A stretch of DNA of 64,000 nucleotides from Nonomuraea rhodomycinica (lineage in GTDB: Bacteria > Actinomycetota > Actinomycetes > Streptosporangiales > Streptosporangiaceae): NCBI RefSeq assembly GCF_013363995.1, contig NZ_JABWGO010000019.1, positions 24,619 to 88,618 of the forward strand. Reading direction: 5' to 3'. Positions 28,112-37,121 of the stretch are shown here, in pieces. Below the pieces are notes generated by a model. The model was not told the DNA's origin, did not search any database, and saw only the letters and a list, made by a program, of their open reading frames with translations. Position numbers and translations under genes: made by a program. The first letter of the stretch is position 1; the number at the start of each line of letters is the position of its first letter.

Positions 28112-29545
28112 TTGACCACCCGTCTGCAGAACTTCATCAACGGTGAGTTCGTGGACGCCAAGAGCGGCCGATTCTCCGACATCATCGACCCGTGCACCGG
28201 CGAGGCCTACCTTCAGGCCCCGATCTCCGGAGCCGAGGACATCGACGCTGCCTACGCCGCCGCGGCTGCCGCTTTCGAGTCATGGGGCCGGACCACCCCG
28301 GGAGAGCGGGCGAACCTGCTGCTCAAGGTCGCCGACGCGATCGACGCGCGCGCCGACGAGATCAACGAGGCCGAGTGCCGCAACACCGGCAAGCCCCGCG
28401 CCCGCATGGCCGAGGACGAGACGCCGGTCGCCGCCGACCACTTCCGCTTCTTCGCGGGCGCCGCGCGCACGCTGGAGGGGCCGACCGCCGGCGAGTTCCT
28501 CGCCGACCACACCAGCGTCATCCGGCACGAGCCCATCGGCGTCGTCGGCCAGGTCACCCCCTGGAACTACCCGATGATGATGGCCGTCTGGAAGATCGCC
28601 CCGGCGCTGGCCGCGGGCAACACCATCGTCCTCAAGCCGTCCGACACCACGCCGGCCTCCACGCTCAAGCTCGCCGAGATCCTCGGCGAGGTGCTGCCCG
28701 CCGGCGTCTTCAACGTCGTCACCGGCGACCGGGAGACCGGCGCGCTGGTCGTCGGCCACCCGAGCGCCGCGATGGTCGCCATCACCGGCTCCGTCGGCGC
28801 CGGCATGTCGGTGGCCAGGAGCGCCGCCGACGACCTCAAGCGCGTCCACCTGGAGCTCGGCGGCAAGGCGCCCGTCGTGGTCTTCGAGGACGTCAAGGAC
28901 CTGGCCAAGGCCGCCGCGGACATCGCGACCGCGGGCCTGTACAACGCCGGCCAGGACTGCACCGCCGCCTGCCGCGTGCTGGTGCAGGAGAGCGTCCACG
29001 ACGAGTTCGTGGCCGCCCTCACCGAGGCCGCCGCCGCCACCGTCACGGGCGACCTGTCCAACGAGGACGCCCTGTACGGCCCGCTCAACAACGAGCACCA
29101 GCTCGCCAAGGTGCAGGGCTTCATCGAGCGCGTCCCGGCGCACGCCAAGGTGCTCACCGGCGGCCACCGCGTCGGCGACAAGGGGTACTTCTTCGCCCCC
29201 ACCATCGTCGACGGCCTCCGGCAGGACGACGAGATGGTGCAGAACGAGGTGTTCGGCCCGGTCATCACCGTCCAGACGTTCACCGACGAGGCGGACGCCC
29301 TGGCCAAGGCCAACGACGTCAGGTACGGCCTGAGCGGCTCGGTGTGGACCTCCGACCACGGGCGCGCCATGCGCATGTCCAACCGGCTCGACTTCGGCGT
29401 GGTGTGGGTCAACACCCACATCCCGTTCGTGTCGGAGATGCCGCACGGCGGCTTCAAGCACTCCGGCTACGGCAAGGACCTCTCGGTGTTCGGTCTGCAC
29501 GACTACACGAGGGTCAAGCACGTCATGCACTACATCGGCGAATAG
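28112..29545 (+). CDS. Aldehyde dehydrogenase, gamma-aminobutyraldehyde type
   Basis: A 477-residue NAD-dependent aldehyde dehydrogenase. TPWNYPMMMAVWKIAPALAAGN, ITGSVGAGMSV, the catalytic Glu in LELGGKAP and the nucleophile Cys in NAGQDCTAACR are all present. The cysteine context and the PHGGFKHSGYGKDLS C-terminus resemble PatD/PuuC enzymes that oxidise 4-aminobutyraldehyde to GABA. Gene context (polyamine transporter and FAD oxidase) agrees. The start is TTG 28112, eight bases after AGGAGG at 28098-28103. Upstream in-frame codons lack family sequence. Confidence 0.88.
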   Translation: MTTRLQNFINGEFVDAKSGRFSDIIDPCTGEAYLQAPISGAEDIDAAYAAAAAAFESWGRTTPGERANLLLKVADAIDARADEINEAECRNTGKPRARMAEDETPVAADHFRFFAGAARTLEGPTAGEFLADHTSVIRHEPIGVVGQVTPWNYPMMMAVWKIAPALAAGNTIVLKPSDTTPASTLKLAEILGEVLPAGVFNVVTGDRETGALVVGHPSAAMVAITGSVGAGMSVARSAADDLKRVHLELGGKAPVVVFEDVKDLAKAAADIATAGLYNAGQDCTAACRVLVQESVHDEFVAALTEAAAATVTGDLSNEDALYGPLNNEHQLAKVQGFIERVPAHAKVLTGGHRVGDKGYFFAPTIVDGLRQDDEMVQNEVFGPVITVQTFTDEADALAKANDVRYGLSGSVWTSDHGRAMRMSNRLDFGVVWVNTHIPFVSEMPHGGFKHSGYGKDLSVFGLHDYTRVKHVMHYIGE

Positions 29546-29567
29546 CAGGCAAGGACAGATCCTGGAC

Positions 29568-30662
29568 ATGGCCGAGCTGAACAGGGCCGAGCTGAACGCG
29601 ATCGAACTCGACGGCGTCGTCAAGGAGTACCTCTCCCACGGCGAGGTCGTCCAGGCGGTGAAGGGCGTCACGCTCGACATCGCCGAAGGGGAGTTCTTCT
29701 CCCTGCTCGGCCCGTCCGGCTGCGGCAAGACCACGACCATGCGCATGATCGCCGGCTTCGAGGAGCCGTCGCGGGGCGTGGTCAGGCTGCACGGCGCCGA
29801 CGTCACGAACGTCCCGCCGAACAAGCGCGACGTCAACATGGTCTTCCAGTCGTACGCGCTGTTCCCGCACATGAACGTGTGGGACAACGTGGCCTTCGGT
29901 CTCAAGCAGCGCCGCACCCCGCAGGAGGAGATCCGGCGGCGGGTCGGCGAGATGCTGGAGATCGTCGACCTGGCCGGCCGGGAGAAGCGCCGCCCGCGCG
30001 AGATGTCGGGCGGCCAGCAGCAGCGGGTCGCGCTGGCCCGCGCCCTGGTCAACCGGCCCCGGGCGCTGCTGCTCGACGAGCCGCTCGGCGCCCTCGACCT
30101 CAAGCTGCGCCAGGCCATGCAGATCGAGCTCAAGCGCATCCAGCGCGAGGTCGGCATCACGTTCGTGTACGTGACGCACGACCAGAGCGAGGCGCTCACC
30201 ATGAGCGACCGGATCGCCGTCATGAACGACGGGCTCGTCGAGCAGCTCGGCGGGCCCAGGGAGATCTACGAGAAGCCGGCGAGCGCGTTCGTCGCCGGCT
30301 TCATCGGCACCTCGAACCTGCTCACCGGCGTCGCCGCCGGCGGGGTGCTGGAGCTCGGCGGGGGCCGGGTCCTCGTGCCCGAGGGGGACGGCGAGGTCAC
30401 CGTGACCGTCCGGCCGGAGAAGATCACCATCTCGCTGGACAAGCCGGACGGCGAGGTGAGCGTGGTGCCGGGAACCGTCGGCGAGGTCGTCTACCTCGGC
30501 ACCTACAACAGCTACGCCGTACGCCTCGGGGACGGGACCGAGGTCACGGTGTTCCAGCAGAACGCGCACGACGCGACGACCACGGCGGAGCGGGGGGACC
30601 CGGTCTGGCTGTCGTGGCCGGCGCAGCACTCTTACGCGATAGGAAGTCGAAGCACCCCATGA
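29568..30662 (+). CDS. potA: Spermidine/putrescine ABC transporter ATP-binding protein
   Basis: A 364-residue PotA-type ATPase. Walker A is GPSGCGKTT, the signature is MSGGQQQR, Walker B is ALLLDEPLGALDLKLR, and there is a C-terminal TOBE domain with VRPEKITIS. The N-terminus (IELDGVVKEYLSHGEVVQAVKGVTLDI) follows an ATG 22 bases after the dehydrogenase stop. It overlaps the binding-protein gene by four bases and so heads the transporter genes. Confidence 0.9.
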   Translation: MAELNRAELNAIELDGVVKEYLSHGEVVQAVKGVTLDIAEGEFFSLLGPSGCGKTTTMRMIAGFEEPSRGVVRLHGADVTNVPPNKRDVNMVFQSYALFPHMNVWDNVAFGLKQRRTPQEEIRRRVGEMLEIVDLAGREKRRPREMSGGQQQRVALARALVNRPRALLLDEPLGALDLKLRQAMQIELKRIQREVGITFVYVTHDQSEALTMSDRIAVMNDGLVEQLGGPREIYEKPASAFVAGFIGTSNLLTGVAAGGVLELGGGRVLVPEGDGEVTVTVRPEKITISLDKPDGEVSVVPGTVGEVVYLGTYNSYAVRLGDGTEVTVFQQNAHDATTTAERGDPVWLSWPAQHSYAIGSRSTP

Positions 30663-31888
30663 GCCACCTGCACGACCCCGCCTTCCTGCGGGGCATGACC
30701 CAGCCCCGTACCCGTCGCGAGGCCTTCCGCATCGCGGGCCTGTCCGCCGCCGGCCTCGCCCTGGCCGCCTGCGGCGTGCAGGGCCAGAAGGCGGCGCCGC
30801 CGAAGGCCGACGCGGTCAAGGACTACTGGTCGCAGCAGACCAAGCACGGCCGCGTCGTGTTCGCCAACTGGCCCGAGTACATGCCCGAGGACCAGGCGCC
30901 GCTGAAGAAGTTCCAGAGCGAGACCGGGATCTCCTACCAGTACAAGGAGGTCATCCAGGAGAACGCGGAGTTCTTCGGCAAGGCCGACCCGGTGCTGCGG
31001 GCCGGGCAGTCGCTCGGCTACGACATCGTCGTCATGACCAACGGCGTCCAGCTCCAGCACATGATCCAGCTCGGCTACTGCGTCGCCCTCGACCACTCCA
31101 AGCTGCCGAACTTCGCGGCCAACGCCGGTGAGGCGTACAAGAACCGCGCCTACGACCCGGGCAGCACCTACACCATCCCCTACACCTCGGGTGTGACCGG
31201 GATCGCGTACAACACCAAGTACGTCAAGGACGACATCACCAGCATCGAGGCGCTGTTCGACCCCAAGTACAAGGGCCGGGTCGGGATGATGGGCGACGCC
31301 CAGGAGATCGCCAACTTCGGCATGATCGCCCTCGGCGTCAACCCGGAGAAGTCGACCGAGGCCGACTGGAAGAAGGCCGGGGAGAAGCTCAAGGCGCAGC
31401 GCGACGCCGGGATCGTGCGCAAGTACTACGACCAGTCCTACATCGACGCCGTCTCCAAGGGCGACATCTGGGTGAGCATGGCCTGGTCCGGCGACGTCTT
31501 CCAGCGCCAGCTCGCCGGTGAGCCCGTCAAGTTCGTGGTGCCCGAGGAGGGCGGCACGATCTGGACCGACAACATGCTCATCCCCAAGGGTGCCGCCAAC
31601 CCCGTCGACGCGCTCATGCTCATGGACTTCCTCTACCAGCCGGCGGTCGCCGCCGAGCTGGACGAGTTCATCCAGTACGTCACCCCGGTGCCCGGCGTGC
31701 AGGACATCCTCAAGGAGAAGGCCGCCAAGGCCACCGGCGAGGACAAGAAGGCGCTGGAGCAGATGGTGGCCAGCCCGCTGATGTTCCCCTCGGAGGCGGA
31801 CTACGCCAAGCTGCACACTTACACCACGCTCAGCACGCAGCAGGAGCAGGTGTTCAACCCGATCTTCCAGTCGATCACCCAGGCGTAG
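30659..31888 (+). CDS. Polyamine-binding lipoprotein (PotD type)
   Basis: A 409-residue spermidine/putrescine-binding protein. The N-terminal RTRREAFRIAG segment looks like a Tat signal and is followed by lipobox LAAC, so export may be by Tat with lipid anchoring. VVFANWPEYMPED, IVVMTNGVQLQHMIQLGY and VSMAWSGDVFQRQ are typical of PotD/PotF binding proteins. ATG overlaps the potA stop by four bases. Confidence 0.9.
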   Translation: MSHLHDPAFLRGMTQPRTRREAFRIAGLSAAGLALAACGVQGQKAAPPKADAVKDYWSQQTKHGRVVFANWPEYMPEDQAPLKKFQSETGISYQYKEVIQENAEFFGKADPVLRAGQSLGYDIVVMTNGVQLQHMIQLGYCVALDHSKLPNFAANAGEAYKNRAYDPGSTYTIPYTSGVTGIAYNTKYVKDDITSIEALFDPKYKGRVGMMGDAQEIANFGMIALGVNPEKSTEADWKKAGEKLKAQRDAGIVRKYYDQSYIDAVSKGDIWVSMAWSGDVFQRQLAGEPVKFVVPEEGGTIWTDNMLIPKGAANPVDALMLMDFLYQPAVAAELDEFIQYVTPVPGVQDILKEKAAKATGEDKKALEQMVASPLMFPSEADYAKLHTYTTLSTQQEQVFNPIFQSITQA

Positions 31889-31891
31889 ACG

Positions 31892-32743
31892 ATGAAGCGG
31901 CTGACTCCCTACCTGCTCGCGCTGCCGAGCTGGATGTGGCTGGCGGTCTTCCTCGTGGTGCCGATGGCCGCGATGGCCTCGGTGTCGCTGCAGACCGGCA
32001 ACGCCATCGACGGCTTCGCGATGACGTTCAGCTTCTCCAACTACGCCGACGCTCTGGGCAGGTACAGCACCCAGCTCGTGCGCTCCCTCTGGTACGGCGG
32101 GCTCGCCACGGTGGCGATGCTCGTCATCGGCTACCCGGTGGCGTACTGGATCGCCTTCAAGGGGGGCAGCCGCAAGTCCGTCTACCTGTTCCTGCTGCTG
32201 CTGCCGTTCTTCGTGTCGTTCGTGCTGCGGACCATCTCGTGGGGGTTCCTGCTGGCCGACGACGGCGTCGTGTTCGGCACGCTGAAGGGCTGGGGGCTGC
32301 TGCCCGCCGACTTCCACGTGCTGGCCACCACGGTCGCCGTGGTCGGCGGGCTGACCTACAACTTCCTGCCGTTCATGATCCTGCCGATCTACGTGGCGCT
32401 GGAGCGGGTGGACCCGCGGGTCGTCGAGGCGGCCTACGACCTGTACGCCTCCAGGACGGCGGCCTTCCGGCGGGTGGTGCTGCCGCTGTCGCTGCCGGGG
32501 GTGTTCGCCGGGGTGCTGATGACCTTCGTGCCCGCCACGGCGGACCCGGTCAACGCCCAGGTGCTCGGCGGCACCGGCAACACGATGATCGGCAACATCA
32601 TCCAGACCGAGTACCTGACCAACCTGAACTACCCGACGGCCTCGGCGCTGTCGTTCACGCTCATGGCCGTGCTGCTCATCGGGATCTTCATCTACGCCCG
32701 CGCGCTCGGCACCGAGAACGTCCTCGAGGCGGCCGCCCGATGA
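31892..32743 (+). CDS. potB: Polyamine ABC transporter permease (PotB type)
   Basis: A 283-residue permease with six membrane segments. The LPFFVSFVLRTISWGFLLADDGVV stretch and the VEAAYDLYASRTAAFRRVVLPLSLPG coupling loop match PotB/PotH subunits. It starts three bases after the binding-protein stop and overlaps potC by four bases. Confidence 0.9.
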   Translation: MKRLTPYLLALPSWMWLAVFLVVPMAAMASVSLQTGNAIDGFAMTFSFSNYADALGRYSTQLVRSLWYGGLATVAMLVIGYPVAYWIAFKGGSRKSVYLFLLLLPFFVSFVLRTISWGFLLADDGVVFGTLKGWGLLPADFHVLATTVAVVGGLTYNFLPFMILPIYVALERVDPRVVEAAYDLYASRTAAFRRVVLPLSLPGVFAGVLMTFVPATADPVNAQVLGGTGNTMIGNIIQTEYLTNLNYPTASALSFTLMAVLLIGIFIYARALGTENVLEAAAR

Positions 32744-33555
32744 GCGCCGCCACGACCCTGACCCGCCGCCCGCGCGGCCGGTTCGGCGACCGCCTGCTGC
32801 ACGCCTACACCTGGCTGATCATCGTCTGGCTGTCGTCGCCGATCGCCGTGATGATCCTGTTCGGGTTCAACGACAAGAAGAGCAAGTCGAACACGAGCTG
32901 GCAGGGCTTCACGCTGCGCTGGTACCAGCAGCTGTTCGACATCTCCGACCTCACCACGGCGCTGAAGAACTCGCTGACCGTCGCCGTGGCCAGCACGCTC
33001 ATCACCGTGGTCATCGGGACCATGCTGGGCCTCGCGCTCGGCCGTCACCGCTTCCGCGGGCGCGGGGTGACGAACTTCCTCGTCTTCGCCGCCATCTCCA
33101 CGCCCGAGCTGGTCATGGGCGCGTCGCTGCTGTCGCTGTTCGTCTCCGCCAACCTGCCGCGCGACGCCCTGACGATCATCATCGCGCACGTGCTGTTCTC
33201 GCTGTCCTTCGTCACCGTCACCGTACGGGCCCGGGTCATCACCCTGGACCCGTCGCTGGAGGAGGCGGCCAGGGACCTCGGCGCCACCGCCTGGGGCACC
33301 TTCCGGCAGGTCACGCTGCCGGCCGTGCTGCCCGGCGTGCTCTCCGGCGGCATGCTGGCCTTCGCGCTGTCGATCGACGACTACGTGGTGACCAGCTTCG
33401 TCAACGGCTCCACCGTCACGTTCCCGCTGTGGATCATCGGGTCGGTCAAGACCGGCATCCCGCCCCAGGTCAACGTCATGGGAACATTGATCTTCGGGAT
33501 CGGCGTGCTCATCGCGGTCGCCAACGCGGTCGCGGCACGGCGCCGCCGCACCTAG
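32740..33555 (+). CDS. potC: Polyamine ABC transporter permease (PotC type)
   Basis: A 271-residue permease. FNDKKSKSNTSWQGFTLRWYQQLF, ISTPELVMGASLL and the LEEAARDLGATAWGTFRQVTLPAVLPG loop are diagnostic of PotC/PotI. FALSIDDYVVTSF follows. It is the last transporter gene and is followed 20 bases later by a terminator-like hairpin. Confidence 0.92.
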   Translation: MSAATTLTRRPRGRFGDRLLHAYTWLIIVWLSSPIAVMILFGFNDKKSKSNTSWQGFTLRWYQQLFDISDLTTALKNSLTVAVASTLITVVIGTMLGLALGRHRFRGRGVTNFLVFAAISTPELVMGASLLSLFVSANLPRDALTIIIAHVLFSLSFVTVTVRARVITLDPSLEEAARDLGATAWGTFRQVTLPAVLPGVLSGGMLAFALSIDDYVVTSFVNGSTVTFPLWIIGSVKTGIPPQVNVMGTLIFGIGVLIAVANAVAARRRRT

Positions 33556-33575
33556 CGCCCTTGCTCCTCAGGCTT

Positions 33576-33597
33576 CCCCCCGCGGTTCCGCGGGGGG
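33576..33597 (+). terminator. Hairpin terminator after the potABDC operon
   Basis: A perfect 10-base stem CCCCCCGCGG/CCGCGGGGGG (33576-33585 and 33588-33597) with a minimal loop lies 20 bases after the potC stop. It has only a TTC tail, as is common in high-GC actinobacteria. Confidence 0.75.
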
Positions 33598-33732
33598 TTC
33601 GGCATACCCGGCGACGCCCGGGTCACGGCAAAGAACAGGGAGGCGAGATCGGATACCGGCGGGGGGAACCCGCGCGTGATCACCCCTTTTCAGATCCCGC
33701 AATTTTCATAGAACACTGACTTTCGTAGGGAA

Positions 33733-35136
33733 GTGGGATTTGTGGATCCGCTGAAGGCGCTTGCTGACGCGGAGCGCAAGCCGTACTGGCTGGACACCCC
33801 GGCCAGACCCGAGCCGCTGCCGCGGCTCTTCGGACACACGAACGCCGACCTGGTCGTCGTCGGCGGAGGCTTCTCGGGGCTGTGGACCGCCCTGATGGCC
33901 AAGGAACGTGACCCCGGGCAGGACGTCGTCCTGCTGGAGGGGCGCCGGATCGGCTGGGCGGCCTCCGGCCGCAACGGCGGGTTCTGCATGGCGACCCTCA
34001 CCCACGGCCTGCCCAACGGGCTGGAGCGCTGGCCGGACGAGATCGCCCGGCTCGAACACCTGGGTGTGGAGAACCTCGACGAGATCGAGGAGACCCTGAC
34101 GCGTTACGGCATCGACTGCGCCTTCGAGCGCACCGGCGAGCTGAACGTCGCCACCGAGCCCTGGCAGCTGGAGGGCCTGAACGAGCACCTCGACATCATC
34201 GGCGAGCTCGGCCTCGACTACGTGCCCATGGACCGCGACCAGGTGCGGGCCGAGCTCGACTCGCCCACCTACCTGGGCGGCCTGTGGGACCGCAAGGGCT
34301 GCGCCATGCTCGACCCCGCCCGGCTGGCGTGGGGGCTGCGCGAGGCGTGCCTGCGGCTCGGCGTGCGCGTGTACGAGCGCAGCCCGGTGCGCTCGCTGCA
34401 CGACGACGGCGTCACGCTCAGCCTGCGCACCCCGCACGGGGTCGCCGCCGGCCGGCGGGTGGCGCTGGGCACCGGGGTGTTCCCGCCGCTGCTGCGGCGG
34501 CTCAGGCACTTCGTCGTCCCGGTCTACGACTACGCGCTGATGACCGAGCCGCTGACCGCGTCCCAGCTCGGCGCCATCGGCTGGGGCAACCGGCAGGGCG
34601 TCGGCGACTCGGGCAACCGGTTCCACTACTACCGGCTCACCGCGGACAACCGGATCCTCTGGGGCGGCTACGACGCCGTCTACTACAACGGGGGCCTGGT
34701 CAAGCCGGAGTACGACCAGCGCGACGAGACCTTCGCCACGCTGGCGCGGCACTTCTTCACCACGTTCCCGCAGCTCGACGGGGTGCGCTTCACGCACCGC
34801 TGGGGCGGCGTGATCGACACGTGCAGCCGGTTCAGCGCCTTCTACGGGCAGGCGCACGGCGGGCGGCTCGCCTACGCGGCCGGCTACACCGGCATGGGCG
34901 TGGGCGCCACCCGCTTCGGCGCCAACGTGATGCTGGACCTGCTGTCGGGCGAGCGCACGCCGCGGACCGAGCTGCGCATGGTCAAGGAGAAGCCGGTGCC
35001 GTTCCCGCCGGAGCCCGTGCGGTCGGGGGTGATCCAGTTCACCCGCTGGTCGATCGCGCAGGCCGACCGGCACGAGGGGCGGCGCAACCTGTGGCTGCGC
35101 GCCCTCGACCGGATGGGGCTGGGCTTCGACTCCTGA
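33733..35136 (+). CDS. FAD-dependent amine oxidoreductase (PuuB/DAO family)
   Basis: A 467-residue flavoprotein. The dinucleotide-binding motif is DLVVVGGGFSGLWTALMAKE near residue 40. The AASGRNGGFCMATLTHG flavin segment and the C-terminal HRWGG and YTGMGVGATRFGANVMLDLL blocks match gamma-glutamylputrescine oxidase-like enzymes of the DAO fold. It likely oxidises a polyamine or its conjugate to the aldehyde used by the dehydrogenase at 28112-29545. It is separated from potC by a terminator and about 180 bases, so it probably has its own promoter. GTG 33742 is an alternative start. Confidence 0.85.
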   Translation: MGFVDPLKALADAERKPYWLDTPARPEPLPRLFGHTNADLVVVGGGFSGLWTALMAKERDPGQDVVLLEGRRIGWAASGRNGGFCMATLTHGLPNGLERWPDEIARLEHLGVENLDEIEETLTRYGIDCAFERTGELNVATEPWQLEGLNEHLDIIGELGLDYVPMDRDQVRAELDSPTYLGGLWDRKGCAMLDPARLAWGLREACLRLGVRVYERSPVRSLHDDGVTLSLRTPHGVAAGRRVALGTGVFPPLLRRLRHFVVPVYDYALMTEPLTASQLGAIGWGNRQGVGDSGNRFHYYRLTADNRILWGGYDAVYYNGGLVKPEYDQRDETFATLARHFFTTFPQLDGVRFTHRWGGVIDTCSRFSAFYGQAHGGRLAYAAGYTGMGVGATRFGANVMLDLLSGERTPRTELRMVKEKPVPFPPEPVRSGVIQFTRWSIAQADRHEGRRNLWLRALDRMGLGFDS

Positions 35137-35198
35137 CCCCGGTGCGACGACCCGTGCGGGCCGCGCGGACATCCTCCGGCGGCCCGCACACTAGGGGC

Positions 35199-36071
35199 AT
35201 GAGGATCGAGTTCGCGGCGGACGACGTCACGCTGGTCGGCGAGCTGAGGGTGCCCGAGGCGGCGGGGCCGCGTCCGGGGCTGGTGCTCACCGGCCCGTTC
35301 ACCGGCGTCCGCGACCAGGTCACGGGACTGTACGCGGAGCGGCTGACCCGCCTCGGGTACGTCACGCTGGCCTTCGACCACCGCACGTGGGGCGAGTCGG
35401 GCGGCCTGCCGCGCCGGCACGAGGACCCGCAGGGCAAGCTGCACGACCTGCGGGCCGCGGTGTCGGTGCTGCGGTCGCGGCCGGAGGTGGACGGGGAGCG
35501 GATCGGCGCCGTGGGCATCTGCCTCGGCGCCGGCTACGCGCTGAGGTTCGCGGCTTTCGAGCCTCGGGTGAAGGTCTTCGCCGGGATCGCCGGGGCGTAC
35601 AACAACCCGTACACGATGCGGTCCGGCATGGACTACCAGGCGGCGCTGGCCGGCCTGGGGGAGACGCTGGAGCGGCAGGACCTCGGCGGCCCCGTCGAGT
35701 ACCTCCCGGCGGTCGCCGAGGACGGCGAGGCCGCCATGCCGGGCGACGAGCCGTACGCCTACTACGGCACGGAACGCGGCGCCTCGCCGCACTGGGCCAA
35801 CGAGGTGACCCGGGCCAGCCTGCGCGAGCTGATCACCGTGGACAACATGATGGGCGCCGACTTCCTGTCGCCCAAGCCCGCGCTGATCGTCCACGGGGTG
35901 GTGGACCGGTTCTGCTCGCCGGAGGGCGCCGAGGAGGCGTACCGGAGGCTGGACGAGCCGAAGCGGCTCGTGTGGCTGGACGCCAAGCGCCACATCGACC
36001 TCTACGACCAGGAGCCCTACGTCACGCAGGCCGTCGAGGCCACCGCCGCCTTCCTCGACGCGCACCTCTGA
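35199..36071 (+). CDS. Alpha/beta hydrolase, dienelactone hydrolase-like
   Basis: A 290-residue hydrolase with a cysteine nucleophile: GICLGAGYA (C108) replaces the usual serine elbow, as in dienelactone hydrolases. The acid is in VHGVVDRF and the His in AKRHIDLYD. The oxyanion-side GPFTGVRDQVTGLYAERL segment is typical of the DeoC/YcjY-like subgroup. There is no signal peptide; the substrate is unknown. ATG 35199 directly begins the first strand. Confidence 0.82.
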   Translation: MRIEFAADDVTLVGELRVPEAAGPRPGLVLTGPFTGVRDQVTGLYAERLTRLGYVTLAFDHRTWGESGGLPRRHEDPQGKLHDLRAAVSVLRSRPEVDGERIGAVGICLGAGYALRFAAFEPRVKVFAGIAGAYNNPYTMRSGMDYQAALAGLGETLERQDLGGPVEYLPAVAEDGEAAMPGDEPYAYYGTERGASPHWANEVTRASLRELITVDNMMGADFLSPKPALIVHGVVDRFCSPEGAEEAYRRLDEPKRLVWLDAKRHIDLYDQEPYVTQAVEATAAFLDAHL

Positions 36072-36170
36072 GTCCCCAGGGCCCTCATGGGCCTCGGTGG
36101 AGGTGTGCCGACCCAGGCATGAGGGGAGAAGTGCGGCTAGACCCCCGCTGAACGTCAGGGGGTTGGGCGC

Positions 36171-37091
36171 GTGCGCGTGATGTGTGCGGCGATGCTGCTG
36201 CTCGGGCCGGCGGCGTTGGCGGGGTGCGGGGAGCAGGAGGTCACGAGCCTGCCGCCGGTGGTCGAGCAGGCGGGCGAACGGGTGCGGGCCGCCCGCTGCC
36301 GCTTCGCCCTGCCGGATCCGGTGGCGGGCGCCGCGGCCCGCGCCGCGCTGGAGGCGGACCTGCGGCGTTACGTGGCCGCGCGGCCCGGCCGGGTGGTGTT
36401 CGCCGCCCGCGACCTGGCCACGGGCGTACGACTCGGCCAGGACGAGCACCGGCACGACATGATCACCGCCAGCGGCGCCAAGGTGGACATCCTGACCGCC
36501 CTGATGCTGCTGCGCTCGACCCTCGACGCCACCGAACAGGACCTCGCCACCCGCATGATCACGGAGAGCGACAACTTCGCCGCCGACGCCCTGTGGTGGC
36601 GGGTCGGCGCGGGCGACGGCATGAGCGCCTTCTACCGCCGGATCGGCCTGCACGAGACCGCGCCGGGGGCGGGCCGGTACTGGGGCGGCACGACCACCAG
36701 CCCGGCCGACCGGCTGCGCCTGCTGGCGCTCCTCGCGAACGGCGGCAAGGGCCTCACCCCGGCGGACCGGCGGCTCGTCCTCGGGCTGATGAGCCATGTG
36801 CAGGCCGACCAGGCGTGGGGCGTCAGCGCCGCCGCCCGGCCGGGCGACCACGTGGCGCTCAAGAACGGCTGGACGCCCCGGCCGTTCATCCACAACACCT
36901 GGGCCGTCACCAGCTACGGCCGCATCACCGGGCCGGGCCGCGACCTGCTCCTGTCGGTGCAGACCGACCAGCAGGCCGGGGAGGGCCAGGGCATCGAGAC
37001 CATCGAGGGGCTGGCCCGGATGATCGGCGGGCGGCTGGCCGGCCTCACACCGGTCCGCACCCTCTCCTGCCCGGCCGGCGCCACCCCCTGA
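36171..37091 (+). CDS. Class A beta-lactamase-fold serine hydrolase (lipoprotein)
   Basis: A 306-residue secreted protein with lipobox LAGC (C19). The beta-lactamase motifs are present: SxxK as SGAK (S101, K104), SDN at 133-135, and KTG-like KNG (231-233). The family's omega-loop Glu motif (ExxLN) is not evident, so it may be a DD-peptidase-like or non-hydrolytic member rather than a true resistance enzyme. GTG start with ATG 36180 as an alternative. It converges on the MFS gene. Confidence 0.78.
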   Translation: MRVMCAAMLLLGPAALAGCGEQEVTSLPPVVEQAGERVRAARCRFALPDPVAGAAARAALEADLRRYVAARPGRVVFAARDLATGVRLGQDEHRHDMITASGAKVDILTALMLLRSTLDATEQDLATRMITESDNFAADALWWRVGAGDGMSAFYRRIGLHETAPGAGRYWGGTTTSPADRLRLLALLANGGKGLTPADRRLVLGLMSHVQADQAWGVSAAARPGDHVALKNGWTPRPFIHNTWAVTSYGRITGPGRDLLLSVQTDQQAGEGQGIETIEGLARMIGGRLAGLTPVRTLSCPAGATP

Positions 37092-37121
37092 CCCGCCGAC
37101 CTGTTCACCGGGGCCGGAGGG

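Noticed and set aside
36171..37091. Calling the serine hydrolase a true resistance beta-lactamase
   Set aside because: SxxK, SDN and KNG are present but the omega-loop Glu motif is not evident, so only the fold is claimed.
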